A DNA stretch of 64,000 nt from Phytophthora colocasiae. Taxonomy: Eukaryota > Oomycota > Peronosporomycetes > Peronosporales > Peronosporaceae. The DNA is taken from assembly GCA_018806915.1 (NCBI GenBank), contig JAGKQI010000104.1, positions 1,426,001 to 1,490,000 of the forward strand, read 5' to 3'. The notes under the pieces are model-generated. The model did no database searches, was not told the DNA's origin, and saw only the letters and a list, made by a program, of their open reading frames with translations. Shown here in pieces: positions 63,924 to 64,000 of this stretch (position 1 is the first letter of the stretch; every line of letters begins with the position of its first letter). Both the position numbers and the translations under genes were made by a program.

Positions 63924-64000
63924 TGTAAAGGCAATGTGGAATTTGTGGTTTTGGGGATAAACACACCGGTATTCGGCCCTATCGACTGCTCAGCAAGCAA

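Noticed and set aside
1..64000. tRNA, rRNA and CRISPR features
   Set aside because: No cloverleaf with the conserved TTCGA arm, no rRNA core sequence and no regularly spaced short repeat array was noticed; a dedicated scan was not possible.

Overview
The window looks like nuclear DNA of an oomycete, most likely Phytophthora or a close relative. The evidence is a secreted RXLR-dEER effector gene (30082-30483) behind a perfect oomycete core promoter (GCTCATTCCGCATTTTT), very short GT-AG introns of about 55-75 bases, dense small intergenic gaps, FYVE-START-GAF proteins, BT1 folate/biopterin transporters, and Crypton, Ty3/Gypsy, Tc1/mariner-like and piggyBac-like elements. No rRNA, tRNA or CRISPR array was recognised. 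Coordinates of spliced genes were worked out by hand from reading frames and splice sites.

Bases 1-12800 are a repeat-rich region. The 3' end of a multi-pass membrane protein gene enters from the left (1-466). A tandem paralogue starts at 585 and is split in two by a 10.4-kb transposon nest. An old DDE_1 (pogo-like) transposase fragment lies inside the gene. That fragment was hit by a Tc1/mariner-like element with intact ends and ORF (1346-2924, TA duplication) and by an 8,229-bp Ty3/Gypsy chromovirus (3261-11489, identical 316-bp LTRs, TCATC duplication). The 3' half of the split gene (11690-12798) also carries a roughly 293-bp inverted segment.

Bases 12800-36200 are mostly genes: ATG9; a ten-exon POT1-like telomere protein gene; two almost identical hexose transporter genes head to head as 1,539-bp inverted arms; a PAXBP1/GCFC splicing factor; a six-exon guanylate-binding-protein-like GTPase with a decayed copy of its 3' end behind it; the RXLR effector; two paralogous MFS transporters with different intron positions; and a five-exon BAR-domain protein.

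Bases 36200-61000 hold two FYVE-START-GAF paralogues flanking an NDUFA6-type complex I subunit, a 2,356-residue BRWD/PHIP-type chromatin protein (WD40, extended PHD, two bromodomains) diverging from a FEX/CrcB-type fluoride exporter, a tandem pair of BT1 transporters of which the second is a pseudogene, an SRSF1-like splicing factor, and UDP-N-acetylglucosamine pyrophosphorylase.

Bases 61000-64000 return to mobile DNA: a 785-bp non-autonomous piggyBac-like element (TTAA duplications, CCC-starting TIRs, two subterminal palindromes), then an inverted-repeat-rich leader and an intact 602-residue Crypton tyrosine recombinase.

Most genes are unlinked housekeeping functions. The clearest stories are the nested insertions with trans-mobilised-looking retroelement, the homogenised transporter arms, and the paralogue pairs in different states of decay.
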